A DNA stretch of 18,536 nt from JBCBZH01 sp039815415 (GTDB lineage Bacteria > Bacteroidota > Rhodothermia > Rhodothermales > Rubricoccaceae), in NCBI GenBank assembly GCA_039815415.1, contig JBCBZH010000055.1:1-18536 (forward strand), read 5' to 3'. The notes under the pieces are model-generated. The model had not been told where the DNA came from. It searched no databases and worked only from the letters and a program-made list of their open reading frames with translations. The position numbers were made by a program, and so were the translations under genes. This document shows, in pieces, positions 6,345 through 13,825 of the stretch; the stretch's first letter is position 1; each line of letters opens with the position of its first letter.

Positions 6345-8156
6345 TCAGAACGGGAACAGGAGCGGCACCAACAGCAAGGTCAGCACCAGCAGAAGCACCT
6401 GGATCAGCACGCCGACGCGGAAGAAGTCGCCGAAGCGGTAGGCGCCGGGCCCCAGAACCAGCATATTGATGGGCGAGGCCACCGGCGTGGCGAATGCCGA
6501 CGACGCTGCAATGGCGACCGCCATCAGAAACGGGTACGGCGAGGCGCCGATTTCTACTGCCGCCCCCAACGCGGCCGGAGCCACGAGCAGCGCCGTGGCC
6601 GTGTTCGAGATCACCTGGCTGAGCACGCCTGTGACCACGAACAGCGCGGCCATCAATGCCAACGGGCCCGCTACGCTGAACGTCCCGAGCTGACCCACGA
6701 TCAGCTCCATCCCGCCGGTTTTCTCCAGCGCCGTCGCCATCGGCATGATGGCCGCGATCAGCACCACACTCTCCCAGTTGATGGACCGATAGGCCATCTC
6801 CACATCCAGGCAGCGCGTGAGCACCATTGCCACGGCCGCCACCAGCACGGCGATCACGGGGGCCACCAGCTCGAGGGCCAGCAGTGCCATCATGCCCACG
6901 GTCACGGCGATGGCGGCGAGCTGGCGGCCGGTCAGCGGCCCGCGAGCTGGCGTCGAGGCCGTCTGTGCCAGCACGACGAACTGCCCCACCTCGCTTCGAA
7001 GGCTGTCGATGCGGTCGGCCTCGCCAGAGACCAGAAGCATGTCCGCGAACTTGAGGCGGATGTCGGCCAGCGGACCGGGTAGAGCCTCGCCCTCGCGCTG
7101 GATTGACAGCACGTTGACGCCGTAGTGCTTGCGAAACTCCAGCTCGGGCAGCGTACGCCCGACAAGCCTCGAGCGCGGTGTGAGCAAGACTTCGGCGAGG
7201 ACCGATGCCGTCTCGCCCTGCGTCCACGCGCGGTCCAGGCCTTGCTCGGCGGCCACCAGCTCGAGCATGCCTGGGTCGCCCTGCAGATCTACGATGTCGC
7301 CTTCGCGCATGAGCTGGCGACCGGTGGAGGGCAGTCGCTTGCGGGGACCAACTGGGCCGCGCCGCCGGATATCGACCACGTTGACGCCGTAGCGCTGGCG
7401 CATCCCCACATCGGCTGGGGAGCGGTCGATGAGCGGCGATCCCTCCATCACGCGGAAGCGCACGAGGTCGCCGGCCTCGAACGCGTCCATCATCTCGGTC
7501 TCCGAGACGACTTCGGGGCCTTCCGCATCGGACGAGGACGCGGAGCGCCGTGCGGGGAGCAGGCGCCTTCCGAACACCGCCAGCACGAGGGTTCCCAGCC
7601 CCAGTGCCGCCAGCCCGATGAGCGTGAAGTCGAAGAACCCGAAGGGCTCGTAGCCCGCCGCTGTCAGGGCATCGGCCACAACCAAGTTCGGCGGCGTGCC
7701 GATGAGCGTCAGCATGCCGCCGAGCGAGGCGCCGATGGAGAGTGGGATCAGAAGCAGCGACGGACTGAATCGTGCATTCCACGCCAGCGCGACGGCCACG
7801 GGCAGCATCACGGCCACGGTCCCCGTCGAACTCATGATGCCGGAGAGAGCCCCTGCACCGAGCATGAGGACGGCAGTGAGGCCCGCACGCTGGGTGCCCG
7901 CTGCGCGTCCCAGAGCCCGCCCGAAGCGCTCGGCGACGCCGGTTCGGAACAGTCCTGCGCCTACCACGAACAGCGCGGCGATCATCACCACAATGGACGA
8001 TGAGAACCCAGCCAGAGCTTCGGCAGGTGTCAGGATGCCGGTGACCGCCAGCGCGAGCATCGACAGCACGGCGACGACGTCCAGCCGCATCCGGTCGCTG
8101 ACGAACAGCGCAATGGTGACGCCTAGGATGGCGAAGACGAGCAGGGTGTCTCCCAT
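6345..8156 (-). CDS. SLC13/DASS-family permease with two central RCK_C (TrkA-C) domains
   Basis: ATG at 8154-8156 gives 603 residues. Helices at about 5-200 form the first half of a divalent-anion:sodium symporter-type carrier, a hydrophilic insert spans about 205-400, and helices at 410-603 form the second half. The insert holds two similar RCK_C-like repeats (about 232-303 and 318-390), each with RYGVNVVDI- or HYGVNVLSI-type cores. Signature motifs: STGTVAVMLP at 110-119, GTPPNLVV at 153-160 and SNTATALLVAP at 517-527. In the first hairpin the usual Ser-Asn-Thr reads Ser-Thr-Gly. Proteins of this build are annotated as SLC13 permeases; substrates can be sulfate, dicarboxylates or other anions, and cannot be read here. 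It heads the probable permease-antiporter-tetR unit and has its own candidate promoter at 8203-8235. Confidence 0.92.
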   Translation of the reverse strand: MGDTLLVFAILGVTIALFVSDRMRLDVVAVLSMLALAVTGILTPAEALAGFSSSIVVMIAALFVVGAGLFRTGVAERFGRALGRAAGTQRAGLTAVLMLGAGALSGIMSSTGTVAVMLPVAVALAWNARFSPSLLLIPLSIGASLGGMLTLIGTPPNLVVADALTAAGYEPFGFFDFTLIGLAALGLGTLVLAVFGRRLLPARRSASSSDAEGPEVVSETEMMDAFEAGDLVRFRVMEGSPLIDRSPADVGMRQRYGVNVVDIRRRGPVGPRKRLPSTGRQLMREGDIVDLQGDPGMLELVAAEQGLDRAWTQGETASVLAEVLLTPRSRLVGRTLPELEFRKHYGVNVLSIQREGEALPGPLADIRLKFADMLLVSGEADRIDSLRSEVGQFVVLAQTASTPARGPLTGRQLAAIAVTVGMMALLALELVAPVIAVLVAAVAMVLTRCLDVEMAYRSINWESVVLIAAIMPMATALEKTGGMELIVGQLGTFSVAGPLALMAALFVVTGVLSQVISNTATALLVAPAALGAAVEIGASPYPFLMAVAIAASSAFATPVASPINMLVLGPGAYRFGDFFRVGVLIQVLLLVLTLLLVPLLFPF

Positions 8157-8202
8157 GAAGACGGTCGAGCAGGGATGCTCGTCGGGCTGGCGTGACCGGC
8201 GG

Positions 8203-8235
8203 AGTATAGAGCGCCGTTCGGCCCCGGGGCGTCAA
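8203..8235 (-). promoter_or_regulatory. Candidate promoter of the SLC13-like permease
   Basis: On the minus strand TTGACG (8235-8230) and TATACT (8208-8203) are separated by 21 bp, about 47 bp before the start codon. The -10 is near perfect. The spacing is long for sigma70, but Bacteroidota promoters tolerate such spacing. The TTGACG overlaps the stop codon of the GIY-YIG gene. Confidence 0.45.
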
Positions 8236-8579
8236 GCCCTGTTAAAGCCCGTTTCAAAGCCTCGAGCTGGCGATCCGGTCGTGTCGCCAGCTCGAGGGCG
8301 ACGGAGGTCAGCCCACGTCGGGTTGACCGCATTCACCAGCGCGACTTTCTTGGTGCGCCGCCAGCCTTTGAGCTGTTTCTCCCGTCGAATGGCGTCGGAC
8401 GCGCTGGGGTAGGCCTCCGGATAGATGAGCCGCCCCATCTGATAGCGACCGGTGAAGGTGTTCGGCTCACTGGCCTGATGCTGCGCCGCTCGTCTCGCCA
8501 GATCGTTGGTCACGCCGATGTACAGCGTGCCGGAGTGGTTGGTGAGCATGTAGGCCCAGTAGGTCCCAACGTCGCGCAT
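8232..8579 (-). CDS. GIY-YIG endonuclease family protein
   Basis: ATG at 8577-8579 to TGA gives 115 residues. The N-terminus shows TYWAYMLTNHSGTLYIGVTN followed by DLARR, the GIY-YIG core in its YhbQ/UrvC-like short form. A Glu/Lys-rich segment IRREKQLKGWRRTKK (about residues 64-78) with the metal-binding Glu follows, and the domain closes with LVNAVNPTWADL. Small proteins of this kind are predicted single-domain nucleases, and the cellular role is usually unknown. The last 22 residues or so (after WADLR) fall outside the family and are encoded by a facing pair of the CTGGCG motif at 8261-8296, so the palindrome has become coding tail. The start lies about 35 bp from a 134-bp dispersed repeat. 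Confidence 0.9.
   Translation of the reverse strand: MRDVGTYWAYMLTNHSGTLYIGVTNDLARRAAQHQASEPNTFTGRYQMGRLIYPEAYPSASDAIRREKQLKGWRRTKKVALVNAVNPTWADLRRPRAGDTTGSPARGFETGFNRA
8261..8296. repeat. Perfect inverted pair CTCGAGCTGGCGA / TCGCCAGCTCGAG
   Basis: The two 13-bp arms (8261-8273 and 8284-8296) pair perfectly around a 10-nt loop. The pair lies inside the last codons of the GIY-YIG gene on the minus strand, where it would form a strong RNA hairpin near the transcript end. Confidence 0.85.
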
Positions 8580-8614
8580 GGGAGAAAGGAGAGCTGGAGA
8601 GCACAGAGGTCTCT

Positions 8615-8748
8615 GTCATCCTGAGCGGAGGGCGGCGCCTGGAGTCGAAGGATCTGTGGTGCGACGGCGTCTCGGGCTCAACGCCGAGAGCCGACACTCG
8701 ACGTGCTCGGTACAGATCCTTCAACTCGCTGCGCTCGCTCAGGATGAC
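8615..8748 (+). repeat. 134-bp palindromic dispersed repeat, copy 1
   Basis: The unit starts GTCATCCTGAGCG and ends CGCTCAGGATGAC, with inner inverted arms GAAGGATCTGT and ACAGATCCTTC, so it can fold into a long branched hairpin. The same unit in reverse orientation is at 9835-9968 with a single mismatch seen by eye (A/G at the CCAGGCGCC versus CCGGGCGCC position). GTCATCCTGAGCG...GAAGGATC palindromes are a widespread non-coding repeat type in several phyla; peptides predicted from it (CHPERRAAPGVEG-like) are spurious. Confidence 0.9.
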
Positions 8749-8763
8749 AGGGGGATCGGTGTA

Positions 8764-8796
8764 GGGGTAGACCCGGATGTGGCGCAGATCTACCCC
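8764..8796. repeat. Stem-loop upstream of the mutarotase-like gene
   Basis: GGGGTAGA (8764-8771) and TCTACCCC (8789-8796) pair perfectly around 17 nt, about 80-100 bp before the gene. It may be a leader or an operator structure. No other gene or RNA is recognised in the 295-bp gap 8580-8874 beyond this and the dispersed repeat. Confidence 0.45.
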
Positions 8797-8874
8797 CGGC
8801 ATCGAACGAGTACTGCCAGCTTGAGTCGACCCCCGTTCCGCTAGGAAATCGGCGAATGGGCCGCCATCCGTAGC

Positions 8875-9759
8875 ATGGATGGGCACTGCCGTCTGTCCAT
8901 GCTGACGCTCTCCAACGCCAGCCTTCACGTCTCGCTTCTCGATCCCGCCAGCCCGACTGACCGCCAGCGCGTCGGGGCCCGCTACTGCTGGGGCGGGTAC
9001 ATCTGGCAGGTGGAGGACGCCCCGGGTGGCCCGCTGCTCACCGGCCCCGAGTGGCCGGAGCCCGCACCTGACCCGTACAACGGCCAGGGCCTTCCGGAGT
9101 CGTTCCGGTCACACGCGTTCGGTACTAAGGAGCCGCTCCACACCGAGAACGGAATCGGCTTCATCCTCGGCGTGGGGGATGTGGTGGAGACTCGCGCTGG
9201 CGTTCTGGAGGTCACAGAGCCTTGCACCTGGGAGATCTCCCACCGAGCTGACGAGGTCACGTTCGTCACAGAGCAGTCCGGCAACGGCTATGCATGTCGC
9301 CTCACCCGACGGGTCGCGCTCGACGGTCGCCAGCTCGTCTCCGCCAGCCGCGTCGAGAACCTCGGGGAGCGGGCGTTGCCGCTCCACTGGTTCGCCCACC
9401 CGTTCTTTGCGCTCACGGACGGCCAGATCACCTGCGCGCTGCCCTCGAGCTGGTGGATGGACGCCAACGAGGGCTTCACGCTGGATGGCACGAGCCGCCT
9501 CTCGCTCAAGCGCCGCTTCCGCGACACCAGAGACGGCCACTTTGAGCTGCTGCACGTCGGCGACGAGTCGCTACAGGCGGTGCTCTCGCATCCGACGCTT
9601 TCAGAGGTCACGCTCGCAACGGACTTCGTGCCGGACCTCTGCCCGGTCTGGGGCAACAGCGCCACGTGGTCCATCGAGCCGTACCTCATCACCGAGCTGG
9701 CGCCAGGAGAGACCCACGCGTGGAGGCTCACGTATCGCTTCGGCCTTGTTTCTGGCTGA
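8875..9759 (+). CDS. Galactose-mutarotase-like (aldose 1-epimerase superfamily) protein
   Basis: The frame encodes 294 residues from ATG 8875; a second ATG at 8899 (MLTLSNASLHV) gives 286 residues and begins exactly where the fold's first strand is expected, so it may be the true start. The sequence is all-beta with the family's WFAHPFFAL block, whose His is placed like a catalytic His of mutarotases (about residue 175), preceded by NLGERALPLHW. The end is SIEPYLITELAPGETHAWRLTYRF, a typical last-strand segment in which Glu can serve as base. It is probably a cytoplasmic sugar-anomer epimerase or a sugar-binding relative; the substrate is unknown. There is no signal peptide. The gene stands alone, framed by two mirror copies of a 134-bp repeat and followed by a perfect hairpin at 9794-9814. 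Confidence 0.75.
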   Translation: MDGHCRLSMLTLSNASLHVSLLDPASPTDRQRVGARYCWGGYIWQVEDAPGGPLLTGPEWPEPAPDPYNGQGLPESFRSHAFGTKEPLHTENGIGFILGVGDVVETRAGVLEVTEPCTWEISHRADEVTFVTEQSGNGYACRLTRRVALDGRQLVSASRVENLGERALPLHWFAHPFFALTDGQITCALPSSWWMDANEGFTLDGTSRLSLKRRFRDTRDGHFELLHVGDESLQAVLSHPTLSEVTLATDFVPDLCPVWGNSATWSIEPYLITELAPGETHAWRLTYRFGLVSG

Positions 9760-9793
9760 CGGTCAAATCGCCAGCTCGTCTGCCACAAGCTCG

Positions 9794-9814
9794 AAGCTGC
9801 ACCCGTTGCAGCTT
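9794..9814 (+). terminator. Hairpin AAGCTGCA / TGCAGCTT after the mutarotase-like gene
   Basis: A perfect 8-bp stem with a 5-nt loop lies 34 bp after the stop. There is no T-tract, so it is a likely but not classical transcript end. Confidence 0.5.
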
Positions 9815-9834
9815 GGAACCCACCCTCCCACTAC

Positions 9835-9968
9835 GTCATCCTGAGCGAGCGCAGCGAGTTGAAGGATCTGTACCGAGCACGTCGAGTGTCGGCTCTCGGC
9901 GTTGAGCCCGAGACGCCGTCGCACCACAGATCCTTCGACTCCGGGCGCCGCCCTCCGCTCAGGATGAC
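9835..9968 (-). repeat. 134-bp palindromic dispersed repeat, copy 2 (inverted)
   Basis: This is the reverse complement of 8615-8748 with one visible difference. The two copies enclose about 1.1 kb containing the mutarotase-like gene and its flanks. No coding sequence is credible inside either copy. Confidence 0.9.
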
Positions 9969-10026
9969 AGGGTAGGACGTGGAGACAGTCCCGTGCGTAA
10001 ACCCTCGGCTGGCGTTTCCTCAATGC

Positions 10027-10365
10027 TCAGTCTCCCGACAGCTCCGCCACCGATTCGCCAGCCCGAAGCGCGTCGAGCGCGGCAGGGAGCTGAGCCGACA
10101 GGATCTCTTTCATCGCTCTGGTGCTGGTGTTCCCCGCACGGACCCAGATCACGGGTGGACTTCCACGGCGCGTTGCTTCGTCCGCATGGTCAACGTCTTT
10201 CGACAAGAGAACGGCACCGGCCTTCCGCGCCTCGTTGAACAGCGGAGGATCCTTCATCTCATGCAGTCCGAGCCATTTCAGCGAGAAGGCCTCCACACCG
10301 TCAAACACCTCTGTGATCCATGGTGCCAGCGCGGGCGAGAGCATGGCGTCGATCCAGAGGGTCAA
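10027..10365 (-). CDS. DUF5615 PIN-like toxin-type protein
   Basis: TTG at 10363-10365 to a stop at 10027 gives 112 residues. I chose TTG because its TTGA overlaps the TGA of the upstream DUF433 gene, a translational-coupling overlap, and because the family starts at about LWIDAMLSP. Visible family features: Asp6 in WIDAMLSPALAPW, an LHEMKDPPLFNEARKAGAVLLSKDVDH block with Asp57, and PVIWVRAGNTS. DUF5615 proteins have a PIN-like fold, and with DUF433 partners they are taken as putative toxin-antitoxin pairs. The predicted role is a metal-dependent ribonuclease in the cytoplasm, unproven here. The longer ORF from 10656 reads through the partner gene out of frame and is not used. Confidence 0.8.
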   Translation of the reverse strand: MTLWIDAMLSPALAPWITEVFDGVEAFSLKWLGLHEMKDPPLFNEARKAGAVLLSKDVDHADEATRRGSPPVIWVRAGNTSTRAMKEILSAQLPAALDALRAGESVAELSGD

Positions 10366-10586
10366 GCCGCCTTCGCCGGGTGGCTTGTCGCCTCGCTCGC
10401 GTACTTCAGGCTCGCCTCGATGTCCGCCAGCTCGAGGTAGGGCAACTCCTCGATCACCTCGCTTGGACTCAGGCCCGCCGCCAGCAGGTCCAGCACGTCC
10501 GACACGCGCACGCGCATCCCGCGAATGCAGGGACGCCCCCCGCACTGCTCCGGGTCGATGGTGATACGCTGGTGCCAGTCGGCCAT
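10362..10586 (-). CDS. DUF433 (COG2442) antitoxin-type protein
   Basis: ATG at 10584-10586 gives 74 residues. It is preferred over the ATG at 10622 because the conserved family sequence begins at once (WHQRITIDPEQCGGRPCIRG). The remainder is a DNA-binding-like helical part: MRVRVSDVLDLLAAGLSPSEVIEELPYLELADIEASLKYA, with the LxxLxxGxSxxEV/I...P.L...DI..AL-type pattern of this family. It is the upstream partner of the DUF5615 gene with a 4-bp TTGA overlap. The pair probably autoregulates; CTTGTG (10600-10605) and CACAAG (10620-10625) in its upstream region form a possible operator dyad. Function is inferred from pairing, not shown. Confidence 0.87.
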   Translation of the reverse strand: MADWHQRITIDPEQCGGRPCIRGMRVRVSDVLDLLAAGLSPSEVIEELPYLELADIEASLKYASEATSHPAKAA

Positions 10587-10599
10587 GTACAGCGAACGA

Positions 10600-10625
10600 C
10601 TTGTGGTTGCGGTTCGTGTCACAAG
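10600..10625. promoter_or_regulatory. Possible operator dyad of the toxin-antitoxin-like pair
   Basis: CTTGTG and CACAAG are perfect 6-bp arms separated by 14 bp, 14-39 bp before the DUF433 start. The spacing suits a dimeric antitoxin. A 6-bp match alone is weak evidence. Confidence 0.3.
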
Positions 10626-10709
10626 GTAGGGATCGGATGGCAGCGACCTGAATCATCTGGATCGTGAATGGTGCTGTCTCGCATTATGACCCAGACGCGT
10701 CATTGCTGC

Positions 10710-10729
10710 CATGTGGAATCCACCACATG
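10710..10729. repeat. Small hairpin CATGTGG / CCACATG
   Basis: A perfect 7-bp inverted repeat with a 6-nt loop lies just beyond the ribonucleotide reductase terminator on the minus strand. It may be a backup terminator element or part of the upstream region of the DUF433 gene. Confidence 0.35.
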
Positions 10730-10730
10730 A

Positions 10731-10765
10731 ATAAACGCCCCCGGCTGGCGAACCAACCGGGGGCG
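10731..10765 (-). terminator. Rho-independent terminator of the ribonucleotide reductase gene
   Basis: On the minus strand CGCCCCCGG pairs with CCGGGGGCG (9 bp, 12-nt loop) and is directly followed by TTTATT. It lies 40 bp after the reductase stop. This is one of two classical terminators in the window. Confidence 0.85.
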
Positions 10766-10771
10766 CAGAAC

Positions 10772-10789
10772 CGCCAGCTCGAGCTGGCG
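10772..10789. repeat. Perfect 18-bp palindrome CGCCAGCTCGAGCTGGCG
   Basis: This is the two motif halves joined without a loop, in the 40 bp between the reductase stop and its terminator. It is the clearest copy of the iterated element and probably shows its core. Confidence 0.9.
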
Positions 10790-10804
10790 AGGCCGGGGGG
10801 ACAA

Positions 10805-13800
10805 TCAGCCGCAGCCGGTGGATGCGCCGCAGTTGGGGCACGAGTAGCACGCGCCCGCTCGAACCGTGATGCTCCCACAGACGTGGCAGGCCGGGGCATC
10901 TTCCTGGTTCTGGAAGGCGCCGATCTGACCCTGCGCGTCGGCGGAGAGAACGGCCTCCACAGTGCTGCCGACGTGCGACGGCTGCGGGCTTGCATCCACG
11001 ACCGTCTGGGCGGTCACGAAGAGGTCGGCCTGGGCGGTGTCGGTCGCCGGGCCGTGGCGGTCGGCCTCAACCGCCACGGCCATCGTAGGGTCCACGGACA
11101 CCTCCTCATCGGCGAGGTCTTTCTCGGCACCGTCGCCGCCCGTGAGGAACTTGATGGACAAGTAGCGGAAGATGTAGTCCGTGATCGACTTGGCGATGGG
11201 GATCTGCGGGTTGTTGGTGAACCCGGCAGGCTCGAAGCGGACATGGCCGAACTTGCTCACGAGGTCCTCCAGCGGCACGCCGTACTGGAACGCCAGCGAG
11301 ATGGCCGTCGCGAACGAGTCCATCAAGCCCGCAATCGTGGAGCCCTGCTTCGCCATCGTGATGAAGATCTCCCCGGGCAGCCCTTCGTTGCGGTGGCCTG
11401 CGGGGTACAGACCCACATGCAGGTACCCCTCGTGGCCGGCCACCGAGAACTTGTGCGTGACCGAGGGGCGCTCGTCGGGCAGGCGCTCGCGGTGGGGGCG
11501 GTAGACCACCTTCTCCACCACGCGCTCCACGATCTCCGGCGTGCCGCCTGCGGCGCCGTCGCCCGAGACATCGGCGGAGTCCGCCAGCTCGACGGTCGTG
11601 CTGCTCGAGCTGGCGTCCTTGGAGGTCGAGAGCGGCTGGGACCGCTTGGAGTTCTCGCGGTAGATCGCCACGGCCTTCAGGCCCAGCTTCCACGACTCCA
11701 TGTAGGCGTCGTAGATGTCCTCGAGGGTGCAGTCCTCCGGGAGGTTGACCGTCTTCGAGATGGCGCCCGAGATGAACGGCTGGCAGGCCGCCATCATGCG
11801 GATGTGGCCCATGTGCGAGATGTAGCGCTCGCCGTTGAACGGCTTGAAGGCGCAGTCGAACACCGGCAGGTGCTCCTCCTTGAGGCCCGGCGCGCCCTCG
11901 ATGGTGTCGTTGGCGTCGATGTACGCGACGATGTCGGCCACCTCGGCGTCCGAGTAGCCCAGCGTGCGGAGCGCGAGCGGGACCGTCTGGTTGACGATCT
12001 TCATCAGCCCGTCGCCCTTGCCCGCGAGCAGCTTGTACTTCACCAGCGCGAGGTCGGGCTCCACGCCCGTGGTGTCGCAGTCCATCATGAAGCCGATGGT
12101 GCCGGTGGGGGCGAGGACGGTCGCCTGCGCGTTGCGGTAGCCGTGCTTCTCGCCCAGCTCCACCATCCGGTCGGCGCTCTCTTGGGCCGCCGTCTTGAGG
12201 TCCTCCGGGCAGCTCGCGCCAATGTCGGCCACGGCGTCGCGGTGCATCCGCATCACGTCCAGCATGGGCTCGCGGTTGTTCGCGAACCCCTCGAAGGGAC
12301 CGATCTTCGTGTTGGCCGCGATCTCCGCGGAGCGAGCGTAGGCCTCGCAGTGCTCAATCGCCATCAGGGCACCCGCCACAGCGCGGCCCTCGTCGGAGTC
12401 GTAGGGCAGGCCCATCGACATGAGAAGCGCGCCAAGGTTGGCGAAGCCGAGGCCGAGAGGCCGGTAGGCGTGGCTGTTCTGGGCGATGCTCGCCGAGGGG
12501 TAGCCCGCGTTGTCGACCAGGATCTCCTGCGCCGTGATGTAGATGCGGGCCGCCGCGCGGTAGCGCTCCACGTTGAAGGTGCCGTCCTCGTTCTGGAACT
12601 TGCGGAGGTTCAGGCTCGCGAGGTTGCACGCCGAGTCGTCCAGGAACATGTACTCGGAGCACGGATTGCTCGAGTTGATGGGCCCGTCGTTCTTGCAGGT
12701 GTGCCAGCGCTGGATGGTGTCCTCGTACTGGGCGCCGGGGTCGCCGCAGACGTGTGTGCCCTCGGAGACCGTCATCAGCAGCTCGCGGGCGCCCACGGTA
12801 TCCACGGCCTCGCCGCTGGTAACGGCCTTGAGGTCAAATGGCTGGTTCGTGTCCGCGGCGGTCATGAACTCGTCGTCCAGGCGCACCGACTGGTTGACGT
12901 TCTGGAAGTCGACCGATCCGTAGGCCGGGCCATTGAAGGAGCCGTCGTAGCCCTCCTCGATGAGCGCCCACGCTTTGCGCTCCTCTTCCTGCTTGGCGCG
13001 CACGAACTCCAGGATGTCTGGGTGCCACACCTTCAGCGTCTGCATGATGGCCGCCCGACGCGTCTTGCCACCGGACTTGATGGTGCCGCCGGTGGCGTCC
13101 TGCACCTTCATGAAGCTCACGGGGCCGGAGGGCGTGCCGCCGCCAGAGAGGCGCTCTTTGCTGGAGCGCAGCTTGGACCAGTCGGCGCCCACCCCGGAGC
13201 CGAACTTGAACAGCCGGGCGCTCTCGCCCATGAGCTGCCAGATGTCATCCACCGAGTCCTCGACGGAGATGATGAAGCACGCGCTCGCCTGCGGGCGTTC
13301 ATAGGGGTCCACGTCTACGATCTTGCCCGTCTTGAAGTCGTAGCCGGAGATCGTCTTGCCGCCCGAGTCGCGCACGCCGTACTGCGCCCCCAGCCCGACG
13401 TTGAACCAGACAGGGCTGTTGAAGGCGCCGTACTGGTTGGTGCAGAGCCACGTCAGCTCGTCGTAGAAGGTCTCCGCGTCGGCGTCGGTCGCGAAGTAGT
13501 TCTGGTCTCGGCCCCAGTCCGAGATGGTGCGCGTCACGCGGTGGACGAGCTGCTTGAGGCTGTACTCGCGCTTGCCATTCGCAGGCGATCCGTTGCCGCT
13601 CTCGATGTCGCCGTAGAAGTACTTGCTCGCGACCACATTGACGGCCAGCGGGCTCCAGCTGGCGGGAAACTCGACGTCCTTCTGTTCGAAGATGGTCTCG
13701 CCGGTGTGGTTGCGAATCGCGGCCTCGCGGGTCTCCCAGGAGACGCTGTCAAACGGGTGCTGGCCCTCTGTCGAGAAGACACGATGGATGGAGAGGCCCG

Positions 13801-13825
13801 CAGCGGGGCCTTTGGTCTTTGCCAT
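10805..13825 (-). CDS. nrdJ: Class II (adenosylcobalamin-dependent) ribonucleoside-diphosphate reductase
   Basis: ATG at 13823-13825 to TGA gives 1006 residues; upstream in-frame codons to 14035 have no family sequence. The enzyme makes deoxyribonucleotides using B12 instead of an iron radical subunit. Visible: the ATP/specificity-like N-terminal part, ACFIISVEDSVDDIW with redox Cys183, the thiyl-radical finger NPCSEYMFLDDSACNL with Cys389 and Glu391 plus redox Cys400, and LAPTGTIGFMMDCDTTGVEP at about 571-590. A low-complexity Ser/Thr linker at about 733-765 is followed by HKFSVAGHEGYLHVG and the C-terminal region of the vitamin-B12 class. The tail has CHVCG...CYSCPNCGASTGCG, a zinc ribbon with terminal cysteines for thioredoxin-type re-reduction. 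The linker is encoded by a facing pair of the CTGGCG motif. It is monocistronic: terminator at 10731-10765, promoter with DnaA-like boxes upstream. Confidence 0.97.
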   Translation of the reverse strand: MAKTKGPAAGLSIHRVFSTEGQHPFDSVSWETREAAIRNHTGETIFEQKDVEFPASWSPLAVNVVASKYFYGDIESGNGSPANGKREYSLKQLVHRVTRTISDWGRDQNYFATDADAETFYDELTWLCTNQYGAFNSPVWFNVGLGAQYGVRDSGGKTISGYDFKTGKIVDVDPYERPQASACFIISVEDSVDDIWQLMGESARLFKFGSGVGADWSKLRSSKERLSGGGTPSGPVSFMKVQDATGGTIKSGGKTRRAAIMQTLKVWHPDILEFVRAKQEEERKAWALIEEGYDGSFNGPAYGSVDFQNVNQSVRLDDEFMTAADTNQPFDLKAVTSGEAVDTVGARELLMTVSEGTHVCGDPGAQYEDTIQRWHTCKNDGPINSSNPCSEYMFLDDSACNLASLNLRKFQNEDGTFNVERYRAAARIYITAQEILVDNAGYPSASIAQNSHAYRPLGLGFANLGALLMSMGLPYDSDEGRAVAGALMAIEHCEAYARSAEIAANTKIGPFEGFANNREPMLDVMRMHRDAVADIGASCPEDLKTAAQESADRMVELGEKHGYRNAQATVLAPTGTIGFMMDCDTTGVEPDLALVKYKLLAGKGDGLMKIVNQTVPLALRTLGYSDAEVADIVAYIDANDTIEGAPGLKEEHLPVFDCAFKPFNGERYISHMGHIRMMAACQPFISGAISKTVNLPEDCTLEDIYDAYMESWKLGLKAVAIYRENSKRSQPLSTSKDASSSSTTVELADSADVSGDGAAGGTPEIVERVVEKVVYRPHRERLPDERPSVTHKFSVAGHEGYLHVGLYPAGHRNEGLPGEIFITMAKQGSTIAGLMDSFATAISLAFQYGVPLEDLVSKFGHVRFEPAGFTNNPQIPIAKSITDYIFRYLSIKFLTGGDGAEKDLADEEVSVDPTMAVAVEADRHGPATDTAQADLFVTAQTVVDASPQPSHVGSTVEAVLSADAQGQIGAFQNQEDAPACHVCGSITVRAGACYSCPNCGASTGCG
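11582..11615. repeat. In-frame inverted pair of the iterated motif inside nrdJ
   Basis: CGCCAGCTCGA (11582-11592) faces TCGAGCTGGCG (11605-11615), 11 bp perfect with a 12-nt loop. Read on the minus strand it encodes the DASSSSTTVELADS part of the interdomain linker, where insertions are tolerated. Confidence 0.8.

Noticed and set aside
6211..8235. 674-residue minus-strand ORF overlapping the permease
   Set aside because: It is a frame-shifted shadow of the permease gene, Arg-rich without membrane segments.
8615..9968. CRISPR array or composite transposon
   Set aside because: There are only two inverted long repeats, with no regular spacers and no transposase between them.
9763..10023. Minus-strand 86-codon ORF through the repeat (CHPERRAAPGVEG peptide)
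   Set aside because: Such peptides are translations of the dispersed palindromic repeat and are a known annotation artefact; the same peptide arises from the other copy.
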